The notes beneath the pieces are model-generated. The model searched no databases. It had not been told where the DNA came from and worked only from the letters and a program-made list of their open reading frames with translations. A DNA stretch of 64,000 nt, taken from NCBI RefSeq assembly GCF_040372165.1, contig NZ_BAABWG010000007.1, positions 1 through 64,000 of the forward strand, read 5' to 3'. The DNA is from Hydrogenophaga sp040372165 (lineage in GTDB: Bacteria > Pseudomonadota > Gammaproteobacteria > Burkholderiales > Burkholderiaceae_C). Made by a program: the position numbers and the translations under genes. Shown piece by piece: positions 51,669-60,295 of the stretch (positions are counted from its first letter, which is position 1; each line of letters opens with the position of its first letter).

Positions 51669-52130
51669 TCAGGGCGTATCCGGTGACGGCAGTCCCATGG
51701 CCTCGGCGGACGCCGAATCCGTCATGAACCCGATACGACGCAATCCGGCCTTCTGGACAGCTGCCACCATGCGGGCAATGTGCTCATAAGCCACCCGCTT
51801 GTCCGCCCGCAGCCTGACTTCCTGGGTGGCATTGGCTGCGGCAGCGCGGCCCAGGCGAGCCTCCAGCTCAGTCCAGGTCACCGCCTGGCCATCCCAGTGG
51901 GGCTGGCCCTCCGGGGTGATGGCCACGTTCAGGGCTTCAGCCTCATCAGCGCTGACCTCTGTCGGCGGCGACAGAGGCGGCAGGTCCAGTGCCAGCCGAT
52001 CGGCCATGAGCGGCGCCGCGATCATGAAAATGACCAGCAGAACCAGCATGACGTCCACCAGCGGCGTGACGTTGATTTCAGCCATGGGCCGATGGGCAGA
52101 GATGGGCTTCTCCAGCCGACCGAAGCTCAC
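51669..52130 (-). CDS. exbD: ExbD/TolR-family biopolymer transport protein
   Basis: A 153-aa protein with one N-terminal transmembrane helix (about residues 24-42: PLVDVMLVLLVIFMIAAPLM) holding the conserved proton-carrying Asp (VDVML), and a periplasmic C-terminal domain. With ExbB it energises an outer-membrane receptor through TonB or, as TolR, the Tol-Pal complex. The GTG start at 52130 overlaps the exbB stop (GTGA). No tonB or tolA is adjacent, so the system cannot be fixed. Confidence 0.9.
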   Translation of the reverse strand: MSFGRLEKPISAHRPMAEINVTPLVDVMLVLLVIFMIAAPLMADRLALDLPPLSPPTEVSADEAEALNVAITPEGQPHWDGQAVTWTELEARLGRAAAANATQEVRLRADKRVAYEHIARMVAAVQKAGLRRIGFMTDSASAEAMGLPSPDTP

Positions 52131-52795
52131 TCGGCCTCCCCGGCCCGTGCACCCGGCGCCACCAGCGCACGCAAATCGAACGCAAATCCTTCGAGGTCGG
52201 CTTCCAGGCGCACGATCAGTCGGCCATACACGTTATAGGCAAGCACCGCAGGAATCGCCACCGCCAGGCCAGCAGCAGTCATCACCAGGGCTTCCCCCAC
52301 CGGGCCCGATACCTGCTCGATTCGAAAGCGACCATCAGCACCGATATCAACCAGCGCGTGGTAGATGCCCCAGACCGTGCCCAGCAGGCCGACAAACGGC
52401 GCAGTGGCACCTACTGTGGCCAACAGAACCTGTCCGTACTGCAGGCGTCGCAGCACCTGGTGCAAGGCGTCCCGCAATGCCCGTGTCAGACGGTCTGCCC
52501 GGTCACCTGATGCTGCGAGCGTTCCACCCACCGCCTGGTCAAGACTGGCCACGGCGCGCACCAGCGGCGCAACCAGATCGCCGCCGCGCCCTCCACCCAG
52601 GGCTGTCTCACCAGCGCCCAGATCAGGGGCCGCCCAGAAGCGGTCAAATGCAGCCTGAACACGGCTCTCCACGCCAAACAGCAGCCACGCCTTCCAGAGC
52701 ACGACCACCCATGACACCACGGACATCAGCAACAACAGGAGCGCCACACCTTGCGTCAGCGCATCACCTTGAAGAATCGTCTGCCAAATGCCCAT
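52127..52795 (-). CDS. exbB: ExbB/TolQ-family proton channel protein
   Basis: A 222-aa three-span membrane protein with hydrophobic segments at about 14-36, 113-135 and 161-183. RLQYGQVLLATVGATAPFVGLLGTVWGIYHA contains the conserved MotA/TolQ/ExbB core (in part), with the cytoplasmic loop between. It forms the proton channel with the ExbD downstream. The gene lies between dapB and exbD. Confidence 0.9.
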   Translation of the reverse strand: MGIWQTILQGDALTQGVALLLLLMSVVSWVVVLWKAWLLFGVESRVQAAFDRFWAAPDLGAGETALGGGRGGDLVAPLVRAVASLDQAVGGTLAASGDRADRLTRALRDALHQVLRRLQYGQVLLATVGATAPFVGLLGTVWGIYHALVDIGADGRFRIEQVSGPVGEALVMTAAGLAVAIPAVLAYNVYGRLIVRLEADLEGFAFDLRALVAPGARAGEAE

Positions 52796-52863
52796 GAGCC
52801 CTCAGCCGGGGAAAGTTGATGACATTGCCCGAACGGGCACAGTGCACTGGGAACTCACGCGGA

Positions 52864-53691
52864 TCAGCGCAGGCCCAGCACGTCAAACATGTCGAACAGG
52901 CCGGTTTTCTTGCCAGCCAGGAAACGGGCAGCACGCACACTGCCCTGCGCATAACCGGCCCGGTTGCCTGACTTGTGCGAGATTTCGATGCGCTCGCCGG
53001 TGCCGGCAAACAGCACGGTGTGATCCCCCACGATGTCACCCCCGCGAATGGTGGCAAAACCGATGGTCGACGGATCACGCTCCCCGGTCACGCCTTCGCG
53101 ACCGTAGACAGCACAGGTCTTGAGATCCCGTCCCAGCGCGTCTGCGACGATCTCGCCCATTTTGAGGGCGGTGCCACTGGGCGCATCCACCTTGTGCCGG
53201 TGATGGGCCTCGATGATCTCAATGTCATAGCCGGTGGACAGCGCCTTGGCGGCCAGCTCCAGCAACTTGAAGGTCACATTCACACCCACGCTCATGTTGG
53301 GTGCAAAAACGATGGCGATCGACTCTGCAGCCTTGGCAATGCGAGCCTTCTCGTCCTCGGAGAAACCGGTGGTGCCAATGACCATGTTCACGCCGTGTTT
53401 GACGCAGGCATCCAGATGCACCAGCGTGCCTTCAGGGCGAGTGAAGTCGATCAGGCACTGGCTGCCGGACAGGCCGGAAGCCAGATCAGAAGTGATTTTC
53501 ACGCCCAGATCGCCGCCGGAGGTCGCACCTGCGTCCTGTCCCAGAGAGGGACTTCCGTCCCGGTCCAGCGCGCCCGTGAGACGGCAGTCGCCCGAATGCC
53601 GCACGGCATCCACCAGCATTTGTCCCATCCGACCGCTGGCACCGGCCACACATATGCCAACCCCTGCAGGGTTGCGACTGTCCTCACTCAT
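52864..53691 (-). CDS. dapB: 4-Hydroxy-tetrahydrodipicolinate reductase
   Basis: A 275-aa NAD(P)H-dependent reductase of lysine and diaminopimelate synthesis. GICVAGASGRMGQMLVDAV (residues ~12-30) is the nucleotide site, EAHHRHKVDAPSGTALKMGE (residues ~165-184) holds the catalytic His-Lys. The ATG at 53691 overlaps the bamE stop (ATGA); a TTG one codon upstream is not needed. Order bamE-dapB is common in Betaproteobacteria. Confidence 0.96.
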   Translation of the reverse strand: MSEDSRNPAGVGICVAGASGRMGQMLVDAVRHSGDCRLTGALDRDGSPSLGQDAGATSGGDLGVKITSDLASGLSGSQCLIDFTRPEGTLVHLDACVKHGVNMVIGTTGFSEDEKARIAKAAESIAIVFAPNMSVGVNVTFKLLELAAKALSTGYDIEIIEAHHRHKVDAPSGTALKMGEIVADALGRDLKTCAVYGREGVTGERDPSTIGFATIRGGDIVGDHTVLFAGTGERIEISHKSGNRAGYAQGSVRAARFLAGKKTGLFDMFDVLGLR

Positions 53692-54275
53692 CAATTGGCT
53701 CCGTTGCCGCTCTCCAGCGGCGGGTAGGTTCGCGACGGCCTGGCGGCGTCTTCATCGTTTCCGGCGGACGAACGCGGGTTCTTGTTGGCAAAGGCTTCGA
53801 GCTGCTCGGGCGTGGCCTGCAGATCCGGCGCGTCTCCGCTGCGACGGGATTTGTTCAGCGAGGACACAAATTCGTTCTCGGAAGGCATTTCGTCAGCGTC
53901 GAAGCGTTCAAGCACGTCGTCCTTGAAGAAGACGGTGAGCTTGCGGCTTTGGGCTTCCTGTCCCTGCCGTTTGAGCGTGAAGACGTAATCCCAGCGGTTG
54001 GAGTGGAAAACACTGGTGAGCAATGGTGTCCCCAGAATGCCCTGTACCTGGCCGCGTGCCATGCCGGTCTCAAGCATCGCCACCTGTTCGCGGGTGATGA
54101 CGTTGCCCTGCAGGATGTCGATCTTGTAGGGGGTGACCAGGCCACCCACCTCCGACATGTCGGGGATGCTCTGGGACAGACCTGAGCACGCAGTCAGCAA
54201 CAGCGCAGAAAAGCCTGCCGCCACAAGGCGGCCAGCGCGGGCCTGAGGCCGGATGAACATGAATGGAGATCGCAT
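53691..54275 (-). CDS. bamE: Outer membrane protein assembly factor BamE
   Basis: A 194-aa lipoprotein of the Bam complex that inserts outer-membrane beta barrels. The signal peptide ends in LLLTAC (lipobox), followed by PYKIDILQGNVITREQVAML, GMARGQVQGILGTPLLTSVF and RWDYVFTLKRQG, the SmpA/OmlA domain. An acidic, low-complexity C-terminal extension of ~60 residues follows. The ATG at 54275 is chosen over another five codons inside. It is divergent from fur. Confidence 0.93.
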   Translation of the reverse strand: MRSPFMFIRPQARAGRLVAAGFSALLLTACSGLSQSIPDMSEVGGLVTPYKIDILQGNVITREQVAMLETGMARGQVQGILGTPLLTSVFHSNRWDYVFTLKRQGQEAQSRKLTVFFKDDVLERFDADEMPSENEFVSSLNKSRRSGDAPDLQATPEQLEAFANKNPRSSAGNDEDAARPSRTYPPLESGNGAN

Positions 54276-54491
54276 GTGATGGGTCGACAGTCTTGTCCGG
54301 GCCAGCCGGACACTGGACCTTCGGCGCAGGGATTTCCCCGCCCGATGACCGCAGGAGGTCTGCTGGCGATATGATTTAGGCATTGTAGCTTCCGGGCATT
54401 GGAGCGCTCACACCGCCCCAATGTTCCCTGACCCACCGGGGCCGGCCACACGGGCCGGGCCCGAAGCACAAGCCAGACGGGTGTCTCGCGC
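54276..54491. promoter_or_regulatory. Divergent promoter region of bamE and fur
   Basis: A 216-base gap between divergent genes. A TATGAT -10-like hexamer on the plus strand (about 54369-54374) would serve fur, and CTACAAT on the minus strand (near 54383-54389) would serve bamE. They nearly overlap in an AT-richer stretch, so the two genes may share regulation. Matching -35 elements are not convincing, and I see no clear Fur box. Confidence 0.35.
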
Positions 54492-54926
54492 ATGACCAAT
54501 ATCGAAGAACTCAAGAACACCGGCCTCAAGGCCACCCTGCCCCGACTGAAGATTCTGGAGGTGTTCCAGAATGCCAAAGAGCGCCACATGACGGCCGAGG
54601 ACGTCTACCGCGCACTTCTGGACGACCGCTCCGATATCGGACTGGCTACTGTCTACCGGGTGCTGATGCAGTTTGAGCAAGCCGGACTGCTGACCCGCAG
54701 CAACTTTGAATCCGGCAAAGCCGTCTACGAGCTCAATGAGGGCCAGCACCACGACCACCTGGTGTGCCTTGACTGCGGACGTGTCGAAGAGTTCTTTGAC
54801 CCGGAAATCGAGAAACGCCAGCACGCCATTGCCCAGGCAAAAGGGTTTGAGCTGCAGGAGCATGCCCTCTCGCTGTATGCGAGCTGCACCAAGAAGGACT
54901 GCCCTCACCGGGAAAACAAGGGCTGA
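54492..54926 (+). CDS. fur: Ferric uptake regulator Fur
   Basis: A 144-aa Fe(II)-dependent repressor. The wHTH covers residues ~1-85 (ATLPRLKILEVFQNAKERHMT, shown in part; DIGLATVYRVLMQFEQAGLL), and the metal and dimer domain holds HHDHLVCLDCGRVEEF with the CxxC Zn site plus C-terminal C-x4-C (CTKKDC). Normal length for Fur. A terminator follows 40 bases downstream. Confidence 0.97.
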   Translation: MTNIEELKNTGLKATLPRLKILEVFQNAKERHMTAEDVYRALLDDRSDIGLATVYRVLMQFEQAGLLTRSNFESGKAVYELNEGQHHDHLVCLDCGRVEEFFDPEIEKRQHAIAQAKGFELQEHALSLYASCTKKDCPHRENKG

Positions 54927-54965
54927 ACCCGCTGTCACAGCATAGGTCAACCGCGACCCACCACG

Positions 54966-54993
54966 AAAAAGCCCTGGAACCCGGGGCTTTTTT
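54966..54993. terminator. Bidirectional intrinsic terminator between fur and hprK
   Basis: AAAAGCCC (54967-54974) pairs with GGGCTTTT (54984-54991) around a 9-base loop, with T runs on both strands. It serves the converging fur and hprK genes. Confidence 0.88.
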
Positions 54994-55019
54994 ATGGCGT
55001 CCGGATCGGTGGATCCGTA

Positions 55020-55970
55020 TCAGTCTCCTCGGGCCATCGCCGCGTGGTGGCGTGCGACGAATTCGCGATACGTATCGATGCCGCGCAACTGCAAGATCGT
55101 GTTCCTCACCGCAGCCTCAACCAGCACCGCAATGTTGCGGCCGGCCACCACCTGGATGACGGCCTTTCTCACCGGCACGCCCAGCACGTCCTGAAACAGG
55201 GGTTCGTAGGGCATGCGCTCGTAATCGCGCTCCATGGTTTCCCGGCGCACCAGATGCACGATCAGCTGGAGCCGCATCTTGCGGCGAACCGCTGTTTCGC
55301 CAAAGATGGCCTTGATGTCCAGCAGGCCAATTCCGCGCACCTCCAGAAGGTTTTGCAGCAGCTCGGGACAGCGCCCCTCAATACTGGTCTGATTGATGCG
55401 AAACAGGTCCACGGCATCGTCTGCCACCAGTCCGTGGCCGCGGGAGACTAGTTCAAGCCCCAGTTCACTCTTGCCCAGACCGGATTCACCCGTGATCAGC
55501 ACCCCCATGCCCAGGATGTCCATGAACACCCCGTGCATGGACTCGCGATCAGCAAAGTGCCGCGACAGGTAGGCCCGCATCACATCAATGACGAAAGCCG
55601 CCGGCTCCGGTGACGCAAACATCGGAATCTGCGCGCGCTCACACATGGCACGCACCTCGTCAGGCACCGGCTGTCCGTCTGCCACCACCAGAACAGGCGG
55701 CTCCAGCGTCACGATCCGGGAAATCCTGCGGCTGTTGTCCGCAGGGCTGTCGCTGCTGAGATAAGCCACCTCCCTCTCGCCCAGCACCTGGACGCGATAG
55801 GGGTGGATGTAGTTCAGGTAGCCCACCAGATCGGCGCCGGAGCGAGCCTGGCGAATGGCCACCTCGTCAAAGCGCCGCTCGGACGCCCCCAATCCGGCGA
55901 CCCACTGCCATTTCAGGGAGTCACGGTGGTCTTCAAATAGGACGTCTGCACTGACGACGGTGGGCTTCAT
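55020..55970 (-). CDS. hprK: HPr kinase/phosphorylase
   Basis: A 316-aa bifunctional kinase/phosphorylase of HPr Ser46-type sites. An N-terminal domain (residues ~1-130) precedes a P-loop GESGLGKS at 161-168, then RGHGLVADDAVDLF and the HPrK signature LEVRGIGLLDIKAIFG. In Betaproteobacteria it works with PTS proteins that lack sugar permeases and with EIIA-Ntr (ptsN, next upstream on the strand). ATG at 55970. Confidence 0.95.
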   Translation of the reverse strand: MKPTVVSADVLFEDHRDSLKWQWVAGLGASERRFDEVAIRQARSGADLVGYLNYIHPYRVQVLGEREVAYLSSDSPADNSRRISRIVTLEPPVLVVADGQPVPDEVRAMCERAQIPMFASPEPAAFVIDVMRAYLSRHFADRESMHGVFMDILGMGVLITGESGLGKSELGLELVSRGHGLVADDAVDLFRINQTSIEGRCPELLQNLLEVRGIGLLDIKAIFGETAVRRKMRLQLIVHLVRRETMERDYERMPYEPLFQDVLGVPVRKAVIQVVAGRNIAVLVEAAVRNTILQLRGIDTYREFVARHHAAMARGD

Positions 55971-56071
55971 GGCGGCTCAACACTGAATCGGGCAATACGG
56001 GAAAGATCGCTGCAACAAGCGCAGCGGCCTGAACGCAGTATCGCAGATCGTTCAAAGCCAGCGCCCAAATG

Positions 56072-56097
56072 AAAAAGCCGCCCTGCAAAGGCGGCTT
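56072..56097 (-). terminator. Intrinsic terminator after ptsN
   Basis: AAGCCGCC / GGCGGCTT forms an 8-bp stem around a 7-base loop (56075-56097), followed on the minus strand by five T. It lies 20 bases beyond the ptsN stop, so ptsN and hprK may be partly uncoupled. Confidence 0.85.
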
Positions 56098-56116
56098 GAC
56101 GGGATGAGCAACAGAC

Positions 56117-56587
56117 TCAGGCTGCTGCGTGGGCAGATTGCCATGCGGCGATCATGCCGTGGAGCGCCTCGGCTTCACCCGCGCCCTTCATTTGCTCGCG
56201 CAACTGGCCGTCGCTGAGAAGCTCTGCAATCTCGGAGAGAATCTCCAGATGCTTCTGGGTCGCGGCTTCCGGCACCAGAAGAAAGATCATCAACTGCACT
56301 GGCTGCTCGTCCGGTGCATCGAACCCGATCGGATTGGCCAGTTGAAACACCGCGGCCAAAGGTTGTTTCAAGCCCTTGATACGGCCATGCGGGATCGCGA
56401 CACCGTGACCAAGCCCTGTCGAGCCAAGTCTTTCTCTCGCAAACAGGCTATCGGTGATCAGCGCCCGATTGAGCCCATGCAGGGATTCAAACAGCAGGCC
56501 TGCTTCTTCAAAAGCGCGCTTCTTGCTGGTGGCGTCAACGCTGACGAGCACCTGTGCAGAGGGCAATATGGCAGATAGTCGGTTCAT
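56117..56587 (-). CDS. ptsN: Nitrogen-PTS EIIA component (EIIA-Ntr)
   Basis: A 156-aa cytoplasmic phosphocarrier. The phosphorylated His67 is in GHGVAIPHGR (60-69), and PVQLMIFLLVPEAATQKHLEILSEIA (in part) is the typical EIIA-fructose/Ntr core. EIIA-Ntr regulates K+ transport and metabolism in other proteobacteria, notable here because kup and a CPA2 antiporter are in this window. It lies between hpf and hprK on the same strand. Confidence 0.96.
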   Translation of the reverse strand: MNRLSAILPSAQVLVSVDATSKKRAFEEAGLLFESLHGLNRALITDSLFARERLGSTGLGHGVAIPHGRIKGLKQPLAAVFQLANPIGFDAPDEQPVQLMIFLLVPEAATQKHLEILSEIAELLSDGQLREQMKGAGEAEALHGMIAAWQSAHAAA

Positions 56588-56759
56588 GTGGGCCTCTTGG
56601 ACCGCAAATTATGCCGCCTCAGTCACTTTTGGCTAGACGTTCGGCACAAAAAAGCTGCTTGACAATTGACGGGATTTGCTGCAACGCAGCAGGGGTAAAC
56701 CCTGAGAAAGTCACGGTTTGGGCCCCTGCTGCCGAGCTGTGAGAAAGGTTGAAAACGGA

Positions 56760-57089
56760 TCACATCAGGCGCTTGGCCGACTCGTGGTGGTGATCCTGGG
56801 TTTTGTCCTTGTGCCGCAGGACTTGCCGATCCAGTTTGTCTGCCAGATCGTCTACTGCCGCATAAAGATCAGCGTGAGCGCTCTCAGCGAAAAGGTCCTT
56901 GCCTTTGACATGTATGCTGCATTCGGCCTTTTGGCGCATGTCCTTCTCTTTGGGGTTGTCCACAGAGAGCAGGACCTTGATATCCACCACCTGATCGAAG
57001 TGTCGCGAGATGCGCTCGAGCTTGGTTGTGACGTAGCCGCGAAGCGCCGGCGTGACCTCCAGATGATGTCCACTGATCGTCAAGTTCAT
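56760..57089 (-). CDS. hpf: Ribosome hibernation promoting factor (short form)
   Basis: A 109-aa protein of the short Hpf/RaiA class that binds the 30S A/P sites and promotes 70S inactivation in stationary phase. MNLTISGHHLEVTPALRGYV starts the beta-alpha-beta fold, and MRQKAECSIHVKGKDLFAES follows. AAAGGAG precedes the ATG at 57089. No long-form C-terminal domain is present. It is upstream of ptsN. Confidence 0.95.
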   Translation of the reverse strand: MNLTISGHHLEVTPALRGYVTTKLERISRHFDQVVDIKVLLSVDNPKEKDMRQKAECSIHVKGKDLFAESAHADLYAAVDDLADKLDRQVLRHKDKTQDHHHESAKRLM

Positions 57090-57184
57090 GCAAGAGTCTC
57101 CTTTTGCTTGGTTGAGGAAACTGCCGTGATCCCGGTCCCACTGTGTGGCGTTGAACCACGGCAGCCGAGGGGTGTTTTTGGGTC

Positions 57185-57213
57185 ACTATGCTCCTGTTCT
57201 TCAAGCAAAGCAA
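57185..57213 (-). promoter_or_regulatory. Candidate hpf promoter
   Basis: Minus-strand TTGCTT (57208-57213) and CATAGT (57185-57190) are separated by 17 bases, giving -35 and -10 matches of about four of six each, with a start near 57177 some 85 bases before the hpf ATG. No functional data; motif evidence only. Confidence 0.4.
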
Positions 57214-57232
57214 GTGACCTGAATCAAGGTTC

Positions 57233-57256
57233 AAAAAAATTGCACCGGGCGTGCAA
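57233..57256 (-). terminator. Intrinsic terminator downstream of the MFS gene
   Basis: TTGCAC / GTGCAA form a 6-bp stem around a 5-base loop (57240-57256), followed by seven T on the minus strand (57233-57239). It is about 120 bases beyond the MFS stop and would separate it from hpf. Confidence 0.65.
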
Positions 57257-57379
57257 GATGGCACTCTTTTTCCTCACAAGTCCGATAAGGAAGTAGGGTT
57301 AATAGCCCTGCTGCAGGCCCGAAAAGCCCCGTGATTTCGCCTGATGAACGGCGTCTCTACCGAATATCGGCAGACCCGC

Positions 57380-58624
57380 TCAGGGATTGACCCTTTGTGG
57401 CCCCGGCGGGGCGCCATGGAGCACCAGATGCCGGGCCACCCAGACCGACAAGAGCATCAGAACGCCACCGAGCAGACCTGCCAGGGCGTAATTGAGGACC
57501 TGGCCGTTGGCGTCGCGCGCGATGATCTGCCCCCCGACAAAGGAAGCGAGGCCCATGGCGGCTGACTGGCAGGCGGAATTGAGTGCCATGAAGGTCCCTC
57601 GCATGGCTGGCGCCGCCGCCGATGTGACGATGGCCATGCCAGGGATCATTCGGCCACCCATGCCAACAAAGAACGCGGTGGTTACCACCACCACCACCCA
57701 GAATGGCGTCGGAGGCAGCACCGTCAGTCCGATCAGGGGAAGCGTGACCGCCAGGGCCACCCAGCCAAACATCCGGACCTTGCCATGCCGGTCAGTCAGG
57801 CGGCCGACCCAGCGGGCGGTGACCAGCGTCGCAGCTCCCCCAAACAGGTACAGGTAGGGAATGTCTTCCGCGACCACGCCCACATTGGTCTGAAGGTAGA
57901 TGGTGATGAAGGGAATCACCGTGAATCCGGCTGACATCAGCAAACCGGAGAACAGGAAAGCACGACGATGGTTGGGCTCCGCCAGCACCTGCTGAATGCC
58001 GCTCAACACCGATCTGCGCTGGCCGGATCGATCCAGATGTTGCCCCATCGAAGGCAGCGAACAGAACGCGGCGACTGCGATCAGTCCGCTGACCAGGGCG
58101 ATGCTGATGAAGGCTGCATGCCAGCCCAGGTGATTGGCCAGCCACAAGCCCAGCGGCACGCCCGCCACCGTGGCAGCAGAAAACGACGACATGACGATGC
58201 CCATGGCGCGCCCTCTTCGTTCAAAGGGGATGACGTCAGCGACGATGGTCTGGACCAGAGCGGACAGCACGCCTCCGAAGGTGCCGGCAGCAATGCGGGC
58301 CAGCAGCAGCATCACGTAATCCTCCGCCAGTCCGCACGCCAGCGTCGCCAGCGCAAAGAGGCCATACAAGGTCAGCAGCAGCTGCTTGCGGTCCACCCTG
58401 TCCACATAGGTTGCCGATGCCAGGCCCGAGACGCCGGCCGACAATGTGTAGGCGGAGACAAGCGTGCCAAATTGCGCGTCACTGATCTGAAACAACTGGG
58501 TGAACTGCGGCCCCAGCGGCATGATGATCATGAAGTCGACAATGTGGGTGAATTGCACGCCGGCCACCGTCAGCAGCAGCCAAAGTTCACGCCTTGGAGT
58601 GAGGGCAGAGTCAGTGTGTGTCAT
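57380..58624 (-). CDS. MFS transporter (DHA1-like)
   Basis: A 414-aa inner-membrane protein with about 12 transmembrane helices. The first helix TVAGVQFTHIVDFMIIMPLGPQF is typical (shown in part), DRVDRKQLLLTLYGL is the motif A loop, and a second half has GRLTDRHGKVRMFGW. It resembles proteobacterial MFS exporters with no known substrate. ATG at 58624. Divergent from the patatin gene. Confidence 0.88.
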   Translation of the reverse strand: MTHTDSALTPRRELWLLLTVAGVQFTHIVDFMIIMPLGPQFTQLFQISDAQFGTLVSAYTLSAGVSGLASATYVDRVDRKQLLLTLYGLFALATLACGLAEDYVMLLLARIAAGTFGGVLSALVQTIVADVIPFERRGRAMGIVMSSFSAATVAGVPLGLWLANHLGWHAAFISIALVSGLIAVAAFCSLPSMGQHLDRSGQRRSVLSGIQQVLAEPNHRRAFLFSGLLMSAGFTVIPFITIYLQTNVGVVAEDIPYLYLFGGAATLVTARWVGRLTDRHGKVRMFGWVALAVTLPLIGLTVLPPTPFWVVVVVTTAFFVGMGGRMIPGMAIVTSAAAPAMRGTFMALNSACQSAAMGLASFVGGQIIARDANGQVLNYALAGLLGGVLMLLSVWVARHLVLHGAPPGPQRVNP

Positions 58625-58731
58625 GATTTTGTGTTAGCCCAGCACTTTACCGTGTTTGCGCCTCCGTCCTTTTCACGCTTTGCCCGGCTCGCTTTTCCCT
58701 TTGCCATGTCTTGACCGTTGACACTCCACCC

Positions 58732-59985
58732 ATGTCACTCGACTCCCTCATCGCACGTTCTGAAGATCAGCCAGACACACCCAGGCAAGGCTGTGCGCTG
58801 GTGCTCATGGGCGGCGGCGCGCGTACCGCGTATCAGGTCGGGGTGCTGCGGGCTCTGGGCCGGATGCTGGCACCACGAGGTTTGCCTGACAAGCCGGCTC
58901 ATGCCGGGCAAAAAGCCGCCTTTCCGTTTCGCTGGATGTTTGGCACCTCGGCCGGTGCGCTCAATGCAGCCTATCTCGCCGGACGTGCGGGCGAGGGGCT
59001 GGCGGCCCTGGGACAACTCGCCGGCTTCTGGACCCATCTGCGGTCGGAACGGGTGTACGAACTGAGTGCACCCCGCTGGGTGCGTGCCAGCCGGCTGGCG
59101 GCAGGCTGGGTGTTGTCCAGACAAATCAAACAGCACCGCGCATTGCTCAACACCATGCCACTGGTGGATACCTTGCACAGGGAAATCCGGCTGGACGGCC
59201 TGGAGGCGGCACTGGACAAGGGCTATCTGGATGCGTTTGGCGTGACAGCCTCGAGCTACTCCACCGGGGACCACTGGACGTTCTGCCAGACGGCGCCCCA
59301 CGTCACTGCCAGGCCATGGCAACGGCCAGGGCGCCAGGCCGAATTCCAGCCCATCACCATTGAGCACCTCATGGCCTCCAGCGCCATTCCCTTCATGTTC
59401 CCGTCGGTGCCACTCTGGGTGAACGACCGCCGCGAGTATTTTGGCGACGGCTCGATGCGCCAGCTCTCTCCGCTGTCTCCAGCTCTGCACTTTGGCGCCA
59501 GCCGGATTCTGGTCATCGGGGTCGGCCAGCCACAGCGCTCCACCATGCTCGGCGCCACCGAAGGCGAACCCGACGCTGGCACCATTGCCGGCCACGCCAT
59601 GGCCAGCGTATTCCATGACACGCTGCAGGCCGACGTGGAGCAGGCGCTGCGCGTCAGCGAAACGCTCAATGCACTGCCCGGCAGCGTGAGGGACGCGCTC
59701 CCTTATCACCCCGTGGAAGTCGTGGCTCTGCAACCCAGCCGATCGCTGGACGAGTTGGCCCAGGAATTCCTGGGTGAACTGCCCAGCGCCACCCGCAACA
59801 CCCTCGTGGGCCTGGGCGTCATCGATCCGCGCAAAGGCGCAGCAGACAGTGCTGCCGCCATCGCCAGCTATCTGCTGTTCGAACCAGGCTTCGTTCATGC
59901 ACTGGTCACGCTCGGAGAGAAAGACGCCTGGGCACGACACGACGAACTGATTGCGCTGTGGCGTCCGCAGCCGTCATCACAATGA
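58732..59985 (+). CDS. Patatin-like phospholipase
   Basis: A 417-aa esterase of the patatin family. The oxyanion hole GGGARTAYQVG is at residues ~27-37, the nucleophile Ser73 in GTSAG (71-75), and the catalytic Asp in YFGDGSMRQLSPL about residue 243. A C-terminal part of ~140 residues has no clear motif. The ATG at 58732 is preferred over a TTG at 58711. Function may be lipid hydrolysis or signalling; the substrate is unknown. Confidence 0.88.
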   Translation: MSLDSLIARSEDQPDTPRQGCALVLMGGGARTAYQVGVLRALGRMLAPRGLPDKPAHAGQKAAFPFRWMFGTSAGALNAAYLAGRAGEGLAALGQLAGFWTHLRSERVYELSAPRWVRASRLAAGWVLSRQIKQHRALLNTMPLVDTLHREIRLDGLEAALDKGYLDAFGVTASSYSTGDHWTFCQTAPHVTARPWQRPGRQAEFQPITIEHLMASSAIPFMFPSVPLWVNDRREYFGDGSMRQLSPLSPALHFGASRILVIGVGQPQRSTMLGATEGEPDAGTIAGHAMASVFHDTLQADVEQALRVSETLNALPGSVRDALPYHPVEVVALQPSRSLDELAQEFLGELPSATRNTLVGLGVIDPRKGAADSAAAIASYLLFEPGFVHALVTLGEKDAWARHDELIALWRPQPSSQ

Positions 59986-60295
59986 CCCGAAGCAGTGCCA
60001 TAATCGGTATCTGACACATCAACAACCAGTACGACACTTGCACCATGGACAGCACGCCCCCGAGTTGCGTGCTTTCAGTTCAAGCGAGTCTGGCCATCTG
60101 AGCGATTCCTCCGACGAACGCGCCGCCTTCAGACTGCATGGTTCAAGGCAAGCGGGGTCAGCACGGCGGCACCAACGGCATGGCGAGGCCTGGACTGAAA
60201 GCACAGCCAAACCACCTTCGCCCCCCGCCCACCCAATGCCGTGAGGCCCGCCTCGGCGCCAAACGACATTCAGCCCGCCCGCATCGGAGCGACAC
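59986..60295. other. 310-base gap upstream of corA
   Basis: No gene or RNA is recognisable. The first ~80 bases are AT-richer, with a CATAAT hexamer near 59999-60004 that could be a -10 for corA, without a good -35. The rest is GC-rich with CA-rich stretches and no stable hairpin that I could find by eye. I see no known Mg2+ riboswitch. Confidence 0.4.

Noticed and set aside
57255..57275. Sigma-54 promoter near hpf (TGGCAC followed by TTCC)
   Set aside because: The GC half of the -12 element is wrong (TTCC rather than TTGC) and it points away from hpf on the plus strand, where no gene follows.
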